From positions 5,518,001-5,582,000 of the forward strand of contig NZ_CP070619.1 in assembly GCF_017068395.1 (NCBI RefSeq): a stretch of DNA of 64,000 nucleotides. The letters are read 5' to 3'. This document shows positions 27,737-36,310 of the stretch, piece by piece. Position 1 is the first letter of the stretch, and each line of letters opens with the position of its first letter. The notes below the pieces were generated by a model that searched no databases, was not told the DNA's origin, and saw only the letters and a list, made by a program, of their open reading frames with translations. The position numbers and the translations under genes are program-made. The stretch comes from Rhodococcus pseudokoreensis. GTDB lineage: Bacteria > Actinomycetota > Actinomycetes > Mycobacteriales > Mycobacteriaceae.

Positions 27737-29035
27737 TCAGACCAGTTCGGGCAGAATGCGGGCTGCAGCGGTCTTGGCGCTCTCGATCGCGCCGTCGATG
27801 AACCCCGCCCAGCCTTCGGCGTAATCGCTGCCGGCAAGGCGGATGTGGCCGTGCTCGGTGGCGGCGGACTCCTGGACGGCGGCGAGTTGGTTGGGTCGCA
27901 GCATCGGCCAGGTCTGTCCGGACAGCTCGTCGGCGACCCAGTCGTGTCCGTCGACGGCCACAACGTCCAGGTCGGGAATCCATTCGCGCAGAGCGGCTTC
28001 GACGGCGCCACGGTCGGTGACATCGATGCGCGTGGAGTCGGAGCCGAACGCCACGATGAGGCTGTCGCCGTCGATGTCGTACTCGTACTGGAAGAAGTTC
28101 AGAGGGCAGGAGCTGGGGCCGAGTCCGGCGACCTTGCCGATGTCACCCTTGACGCGGACCCATACCTTCACCCCGGTCGAGGCCTGGCCCTCGGTGGCGA
28201 CCGAGACCAGGTCACTGGGCAGCGCCGGGCTGAATTCGACGGTGTTCAGCACGTTCAGGGGGAGGGTGACGATCGCCTTGCGTGCCGTCAGGGTCCGGCC
28301 GCCGTCGACGGTGACGGTGACGCCGTCGTCATCCTGCTCGATCCGGGTGACCCGCGAGTTGAACTGTACGTCTGCGGTGGACTGGGCGGCGATCGCGTCC
28401 AGGAGCGACTTGGTTCCGTTCTTCAGCTTGTACGTCGCGCACGCTTCGAACATCAGCTGCCAGTTTCCGCCCGTCAGCGCGCACCAGCGCAGCGCCTGGG
28501 TGTAGGCACCGACGGCGGGCAGGCCGCTGAAGGACAGGCCCCAGAAGCCTTCGACCAGGTCGTGCTGTTCCTGATCGAGGTTCAGCGCGGCGATCTTCTC
28601 CGCGATGGTGAAGTGGTCGAGTGCCTCGAGCTCGTCGCCGACGGGCCGGAATTGGTACGGGTTGGGAAGTAGCTCCGCGGAGCCGGCCAGCACCCCGGTC
28701 ATGCCCGGGTCCATGAGGGCGAACAGTTGCTCGGCGGTGCCGGTGCGAACTCGACCGTCGGCCCGCCACAGCGCGCGTTCGGCAGTGGGGCTCGACACCA
28801 GGGGAAGGTCGTAGCGGCCGATCTCCGCCCACACGTGTGGCTGGGTCCAATGCACCCAGGTGCCGCCGAAGTCCAGCTTCCGGCCCAGGGCGCTGTCGCG
28901 GGTCCAGGTGCGCCCGCCGAGCCGGTCGCGACCCTCGAGGATCGTGGCGGTGATACCGCGCTGGGTGAGTTCACGGGCGGCGGTGATTCCGGCGAAGCCG
29001 CCGCCGACGATGACGACATCGGTGTCGTAGTTCAT
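27737..29035 (-). CDS. Flavin monoamine oxidase (putrescine-oxidase-like)
   Basis: A 432-residue FAD-dependent amine oxidase that converts primary amines to aldehydes, releasing ammonia and H2O2. FAD-binding VVIVGGGFAGITAARELTQRG starts at residue 7 and is followed by LGGRTWT. The C-terminal FAD motif is RLAGSDYAEGWAGFIDGAIES, where the usual G-x-E-T is replaced by GSDY. No cysteine is visible for covalent flavin at the usual place. AGGAG lies 6 bases before the ATG at 29035; a longer reading is unsupported. With the aldehyde dehydrogenase at 19857 it fits putrescine-type degradation to GABA. Confidence 0.88.
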   Translation of the reverse strand: MNYDTDVVIVGGGFAGITAARELTQRGITATILEGRDRLGGRTWTRDSALGRKLDFGGTWVHWTQPHVWAEIGRYDLPLVSSPTAERALWRADGRVRTGTAEQLFALMDPGMTGVLAGSAELLPNPYQFRPVGDELEALDHFTIAEKIAALNLDQEQHDLVEGFWGLSFSGLPAVGAYTQALRWCALTGGNWQLMFEACATYKLKNGTKSLLDAIAAQSTADVQFNSRVTRIEQDDDGVTVTVDGGRTLTARKAIVTLPLNVLNTVEFSPALPSDLVSVATEGQASTGVKVWVRVKGDIGKVAGLGPSSCPLNFFQYEYDIDGDSLIVAFGSDSTRIDVTDRGAVEAALREWIPDLDVVAVDGHDWVADELSGQTWPMLRPNQLAAVQESAATEHGHIRLAGSDYAEGWAGFIDGAIESAKTAAARILPELV

Positions 29036-29109
29036 GGTGTTCTCCTGGAAGCGAATGAGCAGGGCGAAAGGCACACGAGGAGGTGTCAGAGCAGCGGTCG
29101 AAGCAAACA

Positions 29110-29179
29110 TGTCCAAATGGACAAGTGTGAGCGATGGCACAGAATATGCCTCATCGCGACAAATTGGTCAAGTGGACAA
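29110..29179. promoter_or_regulatory. Candidate TetR operators between amine oxidase and TetR gene
   Basis: TGTCCA-AA-TGGACA at 29110-29123 is a perfect inverted repeat. A weaker relative, TTGGTCAAGTGGACAA, lies at 29164-29179, about 54 bases on. Both share the TGGACA half-site. They lie in the 283-base divergent gap. Confidence 0.6.
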
Positions 29180-29318
29180 CTTTGGTTTCTTTCCGATGGG
29201 CACCTGCCGTAATCTTCATGGCACGCAGATCGCAGCCGTCACAGCTGGGCGTCCCGGATCTGCCGGGCGGTGCGAGACACCGGCGTCACGGCTCTCGAAG
29301 CTCATGGAAAGGAGCGGC

Positions 29319-29909
29319 ATGTCTGCCGTCGAATCGGCCGCCTCGCGTCCGGCGCTTCGCTATGGCGAGAGGCGGACGGCGCTTCTCGCAGCTGCGGTGC
29401 GCGTAGGGGCCGAACAGGGCTTGCGCAATCTCACCTATCGCGCGGTCGCCCGCGAGGCCGGAGTAGCGCACGGTCTCGTCGCGCACCATTTCGGTACCCG
29501 CGATGCGCTACTCGAAGAGGCGCTGCAGTACTCGCTCGCCAAAAGCGTGCCGGCGATCAGCGCACGGCCGGGAAGCGGGGACCTAGACGCGCTCTTCGAA
29601 GGGATCGTGGAGATGGTGCAGACGCTTCCCCACGATCTCGCGTTCCAGTACGAACTGATCCTCGAATCACGGCGGCGGCCGGAGCTGCGGCCACACGTTC
29701 AGTCGCTGTACCGGACGTTCGAGCAAGCCCTCGCCGACGAACTGGCATGCGGGGAGATGGACCTCGACCAGGACTTCGTGCACCTCATCTTCGCCGCCCT
29801 GGACGGTCTGGTCTTCCAGCAGTTGTCGATCGCCGACCCGGAACGGACCGACGCTGCGCTGGCGCACCTGCGTACCCTGCTCGCGCTCGCCGGCCACCGC
29901 TCGACCTGA
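29319..29909 (+). CDS. TetR family transcriptional regulator
   Basis: A 196-residue TetR protein with helix-turn-helix at about residues 20-60 (NLTYRAVAREAGVAHGLVAHHFGTRDALLEEAL) and a helical ligand domain. GGAG is 5 bases before the ATG at 29319; the open frame upstream of it is non-coding leader. It is divergent from the amine oxidase operon, and palindromes between them are probable binding sites. The likely role is repression of the amine oxidase, small protein and permease operon until an amine or its aldehyde appears. Confidence 0.9.
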   Translation: MSAVESAASRPALRYGERRTALLAAAVRVGAEQGLRNLTYRAVAREAGVAHGLVAHHFGTRDALLEEALQYSLAKSVPAISARPGSGDLDALFEGIVEMVQTLPHDLAFQYELILESRRRPELRPHVQSLYRTFEQALADELACGEMDLDQDFVHLIFAALDGLVFQQLSIADPERTDAALAHLRTLLALAGHRST

Positions 29910-30005
29910 CGCCGTTCGTCGACCAGTACCGGGCTCACCGACGTCACGGTGGCTATCGCTCACAGCGGCTGGACGTCGATGCCGTGGTGTACGCGTGAGT
30001 CCGGG

Positions 30006-31655
30006 TCAGCTGTTGGACAGTGACTCCGGCGCCGGCTGGGTATCGAGGTGTGCGGCGGTGAGCGCACCGGACGCAATTTCCTGCTGCACACGGAATTTCT
30101 GGATCTTCCCGGACGGTGTCATGGGGAGTGCGTCGGTGAAGTACCACAGCGACGGCGTCTTGTGGGCCGCGATTCGGTCGCGGCACCAGGCTTTCAATTC
30201 GGTCGGGTCCGGTGGATTGGCGGGGTCCGCCGGTCGCACGACGGCGCCGATTTGCTCGCCCCATCGGGTGTCCGGAACCCCGACGATCGCAACCTCGGCC
30301 ACGTCGTCGTGCCGGAACAGCAGTTCTTCGATCTCGCGGGGATAGATGTTCATGCCGCCACGAATGATCATGTCTTTGAGGCGGCCGGTGATGCGGAGGA
30401 AGCCTCGTTCGTCCATCGTTGCGAGATCACCCATGTACAGCCATCCGTCGGCGTCGATGGTGGCGGCGGTCTCGTCGGGCATCTCGGAGTAGCCGAGCAT
30501 CGTCTGGTAGCCACGACAGCATATTTCGCCCTGTTCACCGATCGGGACGATCTCCTGGGAGACGGGGTCGATGATCTTCACTTCCAGTTCCGGCAGCGGC
30601 TGTCCGACGGTGGTGGCCTGATCGGCCGGATCGTCGGTGACTCGGGTCTGGCTGATGACGCCGTGCATCTCGCTCTGCCCGAACAGGATCGTGACTTGGC
30701 AGTCGAGTTCGTCGAGCACCCGTTCGACGAGTGCCTGGGGAACTGCTGACGCGCCGGACAGCACGGTGTGGAGGCTCGACAAGTCGCGTGTTCCGCGGTC
30801 CGGGTGCTCGAGAAGCGCGATGAGCATCGTCGGGACCATCAGCGAGTGTGTTCCGCGGTAGGCCTCGAGCATCTCGAGCATGAGCGCGGCGTCGAAGCCG
30901 GGTAGCACCACAAAGGTTCCGTGTGCCGCGAACGTCCCGAGTTCGGTTACGGCACCGCCCCCGATGTGGTACATCGGCATTGCGTTGACGCAGACGACGT
31001 GGTCCACCAGCCCGGCCCGCTCGAACACGAACGTGGCTTCGTTGACGATTCCTTTGTGATGCAGCAGTGCGCCTTTGGGGAAACCGGTGGTTCCGGAGGT
31101 GTATTGAATCTGCACCGGGGCGGTGGGTGCGACAGCGGGTAAGTCACTTGCCGGATCCGCGGTCGCGATGAAGGACTGCCACTCGCTGGGCGTCACGACC
31201 ATGCGGAGTTCAGGGAGTGACGGCCGTACTTCCGCCAGGACCGCCGTGAGGTCCGCGCCGCGATAGCTTTCCCGGTAGAAGAGCCCGACCGAGCGGGACT
31301 GGCGAAGGATGTACTCGAGTTCGTGGGCGCGGTAGGCGGGGTTCACGCCCACCACCACCATCCCGGCCATCGCGATCGCTTGCTGAAGGATGACCCACTC
31401 CGCACTGTTGGGCGCCCAGATCGCGATCCGGTCTCCGGGCGCGAAGTGGGCCAGCAGTGCCCTGGCTGCCTTCTCGGTGTCGGCGAGGAGTTGACGGTAC
31501 GTCCACTCTCGCCGGTCGGCCGGATCGGGAGATCCGTCGACCAGGGCGAGGCGGTCGGGTACCGCCGACGCGGCCTCTCGCAGCAGGTCGCCGACGGTGA
31601 TGTCGCGGACGCCGGAGCTCGGTGTCGCCGGCCAAAGAGACTTTTCGAGGGGCAT
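30006..31655 (-). CDS. AMP-forming acyl-CoA synthetase
   Basis: A 549-residue adenylate-forming ligase (FadD type). P-loop-like YTSGTTGFPKGALL is at about residues 185-198. The adenylate motif is GYSEMPDETA, with DGWLYMGDLATMDERGFLRITGRLKDMIIRGGMNIYPREIE as the hinge and C-terminal domain start. The catalytic Lys is in PMTPSGKIQKFR. It lies downstream of the SDR/dehydratase genes on the same strand with a 177-base gap, so it may activate the acid that feeds that system. The substrate is unknown; medium-chain or aromatic 2-hydroxy acids would fit the context. Confidence 0.9.
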   Translation of the reverse strand: MPLEKSLWPATPSSGVRDITVGDLLREAASAVPDRLALVDGSPDPADRREWTYRQLLADTEKAARALLAHFAPGDRIAIWAPNSAEWVILQQAIAMAGMVVVGVNPAYRAHELEYILRQSRSVGLFYRESYRGADLTAVLAEVRPSLPELRMVVTPSEWQSFIATADPASDLPAVAPTAPVQIQYTSGTTGFPKGALLHHKGIVNEATFVFERAGLVDHVVCVNAMPMYHIGGGAVTELGTFAAHGTFVVLPGFDAALMLEMLEAYRGTHSLMVPTMLIALLEHPDRGTRDLSSLHTVLSGASAVPQALVERVLDELDCQVTILFGQSEMHGVISQTRVTDDPADQATTVGQPLPELEVKIIDPVSQEIVPIGEQGEICCRGYQTMLGYSEMPDETAATIDADGWLYMGDLATMDERGFLRITGRLKDMIIRGGMNIYPREIEELLFRHDDVAEVAIVGVPDTRWGEQIGAVVRPADPANPPDPTELKAWCRDRIAAHKTPSLWYFTDALPMTPSGKIQKFRVQQEIASGALTAAHLDTQPAPESLSNS

Positions 31656-31832
31656 GATGCAATCCTGCCTTCGGGCTGTGCGGGGTGGGGGAGTTGGTGG
31701 AGCGTGAGGTGCTCGTGACGAGGAAGCCGGAGTCGGCTGCGAAGTGGTGTCTCAGTCACCACGCAATGTAATACATATGTGGAGCTGATCGCTATGAATC
31801 CGTCAAAATAGTGTGGGCGAGCTGAGGAGCCC

Positions 31833-32633
31833 TCACCCCGCCGAGATACCGCCATTCGGGCTGACCGCTTGACCGGTGATCCGACGGGCCTGAGGGCTGC
31901 ACAGGAACAGCACGAGGTCGGCCACGTCGACCGGCTCGGCGACCCCCAGTGACGCCAGTCCGGTGGCCTTCGCGAAGAGCTTGGCGCTGAACGGCTCGGC
32001 CATGACACGGTCGTAGGCGCCGGTGTCGCGGATGAGCGACGGCGTCACCGCGTTGACGCGGATACCGTCGCGCTTGGCCTCCATCGCAAGGGTTTTGGAG
32101 AACATCACGATGGCGGCCATGGCCGCGCCGATGACGGATTCTCCCGGGGTCGGATGCTTCGCCGCGTCGGAGGCGATGTTCACGATCGCGCCGCCGTGCT
32201 TCGCCCGCATGTGTGGAAGTACGGCCCGGCACATGTTGATCGGGCCGAGCGCCTGCTGCAGCAGGATCGACGGAACGGCTTCGGGGGGCGTGTCGTGGAA
32301 CAGTCGGGGCGTGAACGCGCTCACCGTGCTGTTGATCAGGACATCGGCAGGCCCCAGCGAGGCCGACAGTTCCTCGGTCACCCGCGCGGCCTCGGCGGGC
32401 TCGTTCACATCGCCTGCGGCGAAGAAGGCCCAGACACCCGAAGCGAGTGATCGAATCTCCGCCGCCGCCTTCTCGCCGCGTTCGGTGTTGCGGCCGACCA
32501 GACCGATGCGCTGGGTGCCCGCCCGGACCAACTGACGGGCGACCTGCAGGCCTACGCCGCTCGTCCCGCCCACGATGTAGACGGTCGCCTCGGACAGGTC
32601 TGGTACCCAGACTTCGGGTGTGTCTGTGGTCAT
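31833..32633 (-). CDS. SDR-fold protein lacking the catalytic Tyr and Lys
   Basis: A 266-residue short-chain dehydrogenase-fold protein. The nucleotide motif GGTSGVG and the C-terminal ITGQAVSPNGG are kept, as is Ser155 in NIASDAA. The usual YxxxK has become Ile168...Met172 (ESVIGAAMAA), and the NNAG motif reads INST. It therefore probably cannot carry out normal SDR chemistry. It overlaps the activase gene by 4 bases (ATGA), so it is co-translated with the dehydratase system. It may be a structural or substrate-binding partner, or use another chemistry. Confidence 0.85.
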   Translation of the reverse strand: MTTDTPEVWVPDLSEATVYIVGGTSGVGLQVARQLVRAGTQRIGLVGRNTERGEKAAAEIRSLASGVWAFFAAGDVNEPAEAARVTEELSASLGPADVLINSTVSAFTPRLFHDTPPEAVPSILLQQALGPINMCRAVLPHMRAKHGGAIVNIASDAAKHPTPGESVIGAAMAAIVMFSKTLAMEAKRDGIRVNAVTPSLIRDTGAYDRVMAEPFSAKLFAKATGLASLGVAEPVDVADLVLFLCSPQARRITGQAVSPNGGISAG

Positions 32634-33607
32634 CGGATGTTCCTCTGCAGTTCGAGGGGCACCGGTTCGCCGGTGCCCGGATGGGAATGGCCGGGCCTGC
32701 CGTCGCAGTCCTGGCAGTGCGGAGTCGCGCTCGACAGGCTCGCCTGGAACTGCTCTTCGGTCGCGGAGTCGGACGACGTCGGCGCCTCAGCGGTGCCCGC
32801 GTAGTCGTCACGGGCCAGCAGTCCGGCGCCGTACGCACCCGCGATCTGTGGTTGATCGAGTAATTCCACCGGGTGGCCCAGCGCCTGCGCGACGTGAAGA
32901 CGCGCGGCCGGGTTCTTCGCCACTCCGCCCGTCATCACCGTCGGTGTCGCCTTGCCGACTTGCGCCACCAGTCCGAGTGTGCGCGCCGCGACCGCTTTGT
33001 GCACCGACGCGGCGATGTCCGCCTTCTCGCGGCCCTGCGCCAGTAGTGAGATCACCTCGGTCTCCGCGAAGGTCGCGCACATACTGCTGACCTCGAGGCT
33101 GTCGGAACCGGCGAGCGCGAGTTCGCCGACCGCGCCGATGTCGACTTCCAGTGCCCGCGCCAGCACGTCGAAGAAGCGGCCGGTCCCGCTCGCGCACCGG
33201 TCGTTCATGGCGAACCGTTCCACGAGACCGTCGTCGTCGACGATGATGGCCTTGCTGTCCTGTCCGCCGATGTCGATAACCAGCCGCACACCCGGGTGCA
33301 GGGCGGCGGCGCCTCGGGCGTGGCAAGTGATTTCGGTGAACGTCCGGTTCGCCCCGGGCACCAGCTTGCGCCCGTAGCCGGTGCTGATGGTCCGCCGGAT
33401 GTCGGTGTGCGCGACACCGGCGGCCGCCATCGCCCCGTCCATTGCGCGCGCGACCGCTTCGCGGCTCACGGCTCCCATCTGCACGACACTCGATCCGCGC
33501 AGGGCGCCGTCCTGGTCCACGACGGCTGCCTTCGCCGTGGTGGACCCGAGATCGACGCCCATGACGAACCAACCGTGTGTGGTTTTGTCTGAGGAGGTGG
33601 CAGCCAT
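32630..33607 (-). CDS. ATP-dependent activase of 2-hydroxyacyl-CoA dehydratase / benzoyl-CoA reductase family
   Basis: A 325-residue BcrA/BadF/HgdC-type activase of the ASKHA ATPase fold. The phosphate-1 motif VMGVDLGSTTAKAA is at residues 15-28 and the adenosine-side DIGGQDSKAI at 112-121. The two cysteines that in the family hold a [4Fe-4S] cluster at the dimer interface are Cys138 (NDRCASGTGRF) and Cys177 (SSMCATFAETEVISLL). The protein injects one electron, driven by ATP, into the dehydratase. A Cys/His-rich tail (HCQDCDGRPGHSH) beyond residue 295 is unusual for the family. It abuts the alpha-subunit gene directly. Confidence 0.92.
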   Translation of the reverse strand: MAATSSDKTTHGWFVMGVDLGSTTAKAAVVDQDGALRGSSVVQMGAVSREAVARAMDGAMAAAGVAHTDIRRTISTGYGRKLVPGANRTFTEITCHARGAAALHPGVRLVIDIGGQDSKAIIVDDDGLVERFAMNDRCASGTGRFFDVLARALEVDIGAVGELALAGSDSLEVSSMCATFAETEVISLLAQGREKADIAASVHKAVAARTLGLVAQVGKATPTVMTGGVAKNPAARLHVAQALGHPVELLDQPQIAGAYGAGLLARDDYAGTAEAPTSSDSATEEQFQASLSSATPHCQDCDGRPGHSHPGTGEPVPLELQRNIR

Positions 33608-34948
33608 CTAGATCACGGACTTCATCCGTTGCACGTCGATGGCCTCGAGCATCGCCTCCAGTCGACTGTCGAACAGTTCGTCGTTGTAGAACGACGCGTC
33701 GGCGACGTCGCCTTCGAAGAAGAACGACTTGACGCCGCGCTCCGTCTCGGCAGCGCGGGCGAGCATCGTCTGCGGATTGGTCATCGCCCGGCACGTCCGC
33801 GTCGAGTGGAACGCGATCCCGTCGATCGCGTATTCGTCCAGCCGGCGGAGCAGGAGTTCCTGCAGGTTCTTCAATCCGTGGTTCAGTGGGCAGAGCAGGT
33901 AGTGCTGCGCCATGCCCAGGAGTGGATTGTCGACGTCGATGAGTTGTGGTTCCTGCCAGAAGGATTCGTGGGTGTAGCGGCCGGCGACGACGGCGACGTC
34001 GTACTCCGCGAACTTCCGGGTGAGGAAGCCGAGCTTGTTCCAGTTCATGATGCCGTCGAAATACACGCGGTAGCGTTCGTCCGCGACCGCGCTGACCCCG
34101 TCGGTGACCCGCTGCTGAATTTCGGCCTTCACGCCGGCGAAATAGTCCACCAGCGCCTGACTGCCGGGCAGGAAGTTGATCGGGGCGATGCTCGCGACCC
34201 AGTCCCAGTAGGTCGCGGGCGTGGGTGCCTGCGTGCACAGCGCCATTCCTTCGAGGCGCAGCTCGGAGGCCCGTTTGATGTAGGACATGCTCTCGCTGAG
34301 TCCATCCCAGTCGAACGGTCTGCCGGTCTGGTGTTCGAGGAAGGCGATGAGTTCGCGCAGTTGCCCTTCGACGTACTTGCTCACCTCGGTCCACTCCTCG
34401 CCCCGCATGTACCCGGCGTCGGGTTTGTTGCCCCACAGCATGGGGATCGAGACGTTGAACAGCGGGAGCTTGCGATCGAACACCCGATACGTCATCGCGT
34501 CCCATTGCTGACCGGTGCTGCATCCGGCGTAACCGTTGACGAAGAAGTCGGGGGCAGGCAGTTTGCTCGCCAATTCCTGCTGGTCGACCATGCCGACCAC
34601 GCCGGTCTCCCGGTCGGCCGCGGTTTGGTGTGTCAGCACGGCGCAGCCCAGATGTGTTCGCGCATACGAGCAGAGCTCACCGATGTAGCCGTACTCGGCG
34701 CCGGCGGCCTGGGCGGGCCCTTCGAGGTGCTGGGCGGCCAGTCGAGCGGCGAACGCCTCGCCGTGGCACCATTCCAGGCCCGCGGCCTGGAACAGCGGGT
34801 TCAGTGCGGCGCCGTTGTACCAGACGACGTGCTTCCCGCGTTCCTTGGCGGTGAAGATGTTCTCCCAATAGTCGGCCACCAACTTGCCGCCGACTCGCGT
34901 ACTCGACAAGCGGCGGGTCTTTTCCTTGCTGATCTCTTCGATCGCCAT
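33608..34948 (-). CDS. 2-hydroxyacyl-CoA dehydratase subunit (D-component family), subunit A
   Basis: A 446-residue member of the HGD-D family, which holds a [4Fe-4S] cluster in each subunit of the dehydratase or class I benzoyl-CoA reductase. Family cysteines are visible at Cys93 (IGELCSYARTH), Cys143 (YAGCSTGQQW) and Cys386 (STRTCRAMTN). It is larger than its partner, as HgdA/FldB-like or BcrC-like subunits are. Activase and partner subunit genes flank it (0 and 28 bases), giving the gene set of a dehydratase with a single activase. The electron donor is not encoded nearby. The substrate is not known. Confidence 0.9.
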   Translation of the reverse strand: MAIEEISKEKTRRLSSTRVGGKLVADYWENIFTAKERGKHVVWYNGAALNPLFQAAGLEWCHGEAFAARLAAQHLEGPAQAAGAEYGYIGELCSYARTHLGCAVLTHQTAADRETGVVGMVDQQELASKLPAPDFFVNGYAGCSTGQQWDAMTYRVFDRKLPLFNVSIPMLWGNKPDAGYMRGEEWTEVSKYVEGQLRELIAFLEHQTGRPFDWDGLSESMSYIKRASELRLEGMALCTQAPTPATYWDWVASIAPINFLPGSQALVDYFAGVKAEIQQRVTDGVSAVADERYRVYFDGIMNWNKLGFLTRKFAEYDVAVVAGRYTHESFWQEPQLIDVDNPLLGMAQHYLLCPLNHGLKNLQELLLRRLDEYAIDGIAFHSTRTCRAMTNPQTMLARAAETERGVKSFFFEGDVADASFYNDELFDSRLEAMLEAIDVQRMKSVI

Positions 34949-34976
34949 GGCGAACTCCTCTGAGTGAAAGTCGAAT

Positions 34977-36149
34977 TCAGGACGGGACGGGTGCGAGCTG
35001 ACGGCGAATGCGCTCCACGAAGGTCTCGATCTTGGTGCGGAGTGTCTCGACGGGGTTGCCTTCGTGCTCGGTCTCGAGGAGCAGCAGCGGTATCCCGTGC
35101 GCGTCGAGTGCCTTGCGCAACTCCGGGTAGTAGAGCATGTGGGGTTCGCAGAACTTCGCCATCAGGACGACGACACCGTTCGCGCGGCTCTTCTCGAGTG
35201 AGTCGATCAAATAGGTGTCCCAGTCGACTCCGACGGTGACCCGTGTCGGGCAGGGGGCGTTGTCGTTACGGTCCAGGTACCACTCCGACAGCGCGTCCAG
35301 TGGATCGCCGTGCTCGGGGACGTAGGTCGAGATGTACCGGAAACCGGTGTACAGGTCGTCGTCGACGACGATCACTCCGGATTCCTCGATCACATCGAGG
35401 ACCTCGGGGCGCGGGGCGTGGCAGAAGTGACCGGAGAGATGCAACCGCACCAGATCGTCGAGTGCGTCGGCACTCGGGTCGAGCCGGACCAGAAGCCCGT
35501 TCAGGGCGGCATTGTGTTCGTCGATGTCCATCACCATGCTCGACTTCACCAATACCTGCATGTCGCTCGCAGTGATGCGCGCACGGCCCGTGCGCCGCAG
35601 GTCGTAGAGCTCCCGGAGCAGGCGTCGATTCGTGTTGAACAGCCGAATGCTCTCGGCGAGAGACTCGTCCGTGATCGTCGCCCCGACGACACCCTCGATC
35701 TCGAGCTTGAGTTCGTGCACGCGCCCCGCGACCCGCGGCTTGGTCCACGGATCGTCCATCGCGCTGGTGAACTGCGCGAAGTGCACCGGTTTCTCGGGCC
35801 GCGCCCAGCGGATCACGTCGACGGCGCCGAGGAGTTGCACGCAGTGATCGGCGGCGACGAAGCCGTCGAAGACATCGAGTTCACCGACCGCGGCCTGATC
35901 GGCGACGCTGCGGGTGTAGCCGCAGTAGAACTCGGCAAGCAGGTTGCGTCCCTCCGTGATCGGGGTGCGGCTTTCCTGGACGATCACCGGCAACGCACCG
36001 GCGGCGTGCACGATCTCGGAGGGAAAGTTCATCGGAAAAGAACCGATCACGCGGTTCCCGTGCTTCGTTTTCCATGCCTGCGCGTATGCGACCGGGTCAT
36101 CGGCCGCCGCACGCAGCGACGACATGACGGTCGGATCCAGTTCGTTCAC
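34977..36149 (-). CDS. 2-hydroxyacyl-CoA dehydratase subunit (D-component family), subunit B
   Basis: A 390-residue HGD-D family protein, partner of the preceding subunit. Cysteines in family-typical settings are Cys76 (AEFYCGYTRS), Cys103 (VAADHCVQLLG) and Cys334 (LMAKFCEPH, near the C-terminus before a domain ending in LLLLETEHEG). It is the first gene of the leftward operon. The 161-base gap to the divergent racemase gene is AT-rich near 36219-36250 and probably contains both promoters. Whether it dehydrates 2-hydroxyacyl-CoA or reduces an aromatic thioester cannot be settled from the sequence. Confidence 0.88.
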   Translation of the reverse strand: MNELDPTVMSSLRAAADDPVAYAQAWKTKHGNRVIGSFPMNFPSEIVHAAGALPVIVQESRTPITEGRNLLAEFYCGYTRSVADQAAVGELDVFDGFVAADHCVQLLGAVDVIRWARPEKPVHFAQFTSAMDDPWTKPRVAGRVHELKLEIEGVVGATITDESLAESIRLFNTNRRLLRELYDLRRTGRARITASDMQVLVKSSMVMDIDEHNAALNGLLVRLDPSADALDDLVRLHLSGHFCHAPRPEVLDVIEESGVIVVDDDLYTGFRYISTYVPEHGDPLDALSEWYLDRNDNAPCPTRVTVGVDWDTYLIDSLEKSRANGVVVLMAKFCEPHMLYYPELRKALDAHGIPLLLLETEHEGNPVETLRTKIETFVERIRRQLAPVPS

Positions 36150-36310
36150 ATCCAGCCCTTCGACTTCGTGGACGGATACACCCCGACGACTGACGAACTG
36201 CGCCGCGGCGACCTGACTTGAGATATTACGTTATTGGATAGATAGTAGCCAGAGTTGTCAAACATTGATTGTGGGGAGAACCCACGTCGTCCGTCGTTCG
36301 GAGGCTCCTG

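Noticed and set aside
32808..34523. 571-codon minus-strand frame overlapping the activase and dehydratase genes
   Set aside because: It is a shifted frame of two genes with intact cysteine and ATP motifs; the product is Arg/His-rich without a fold.
30006..36149. Calling the system a class I benzoyl-CoA reductase
   Set aside because: Only one activase-type subunit is present, whereas benzoyl-CoA reductases have two ATPase-type and two substrate-type subunits; dehydratase layout fits better.
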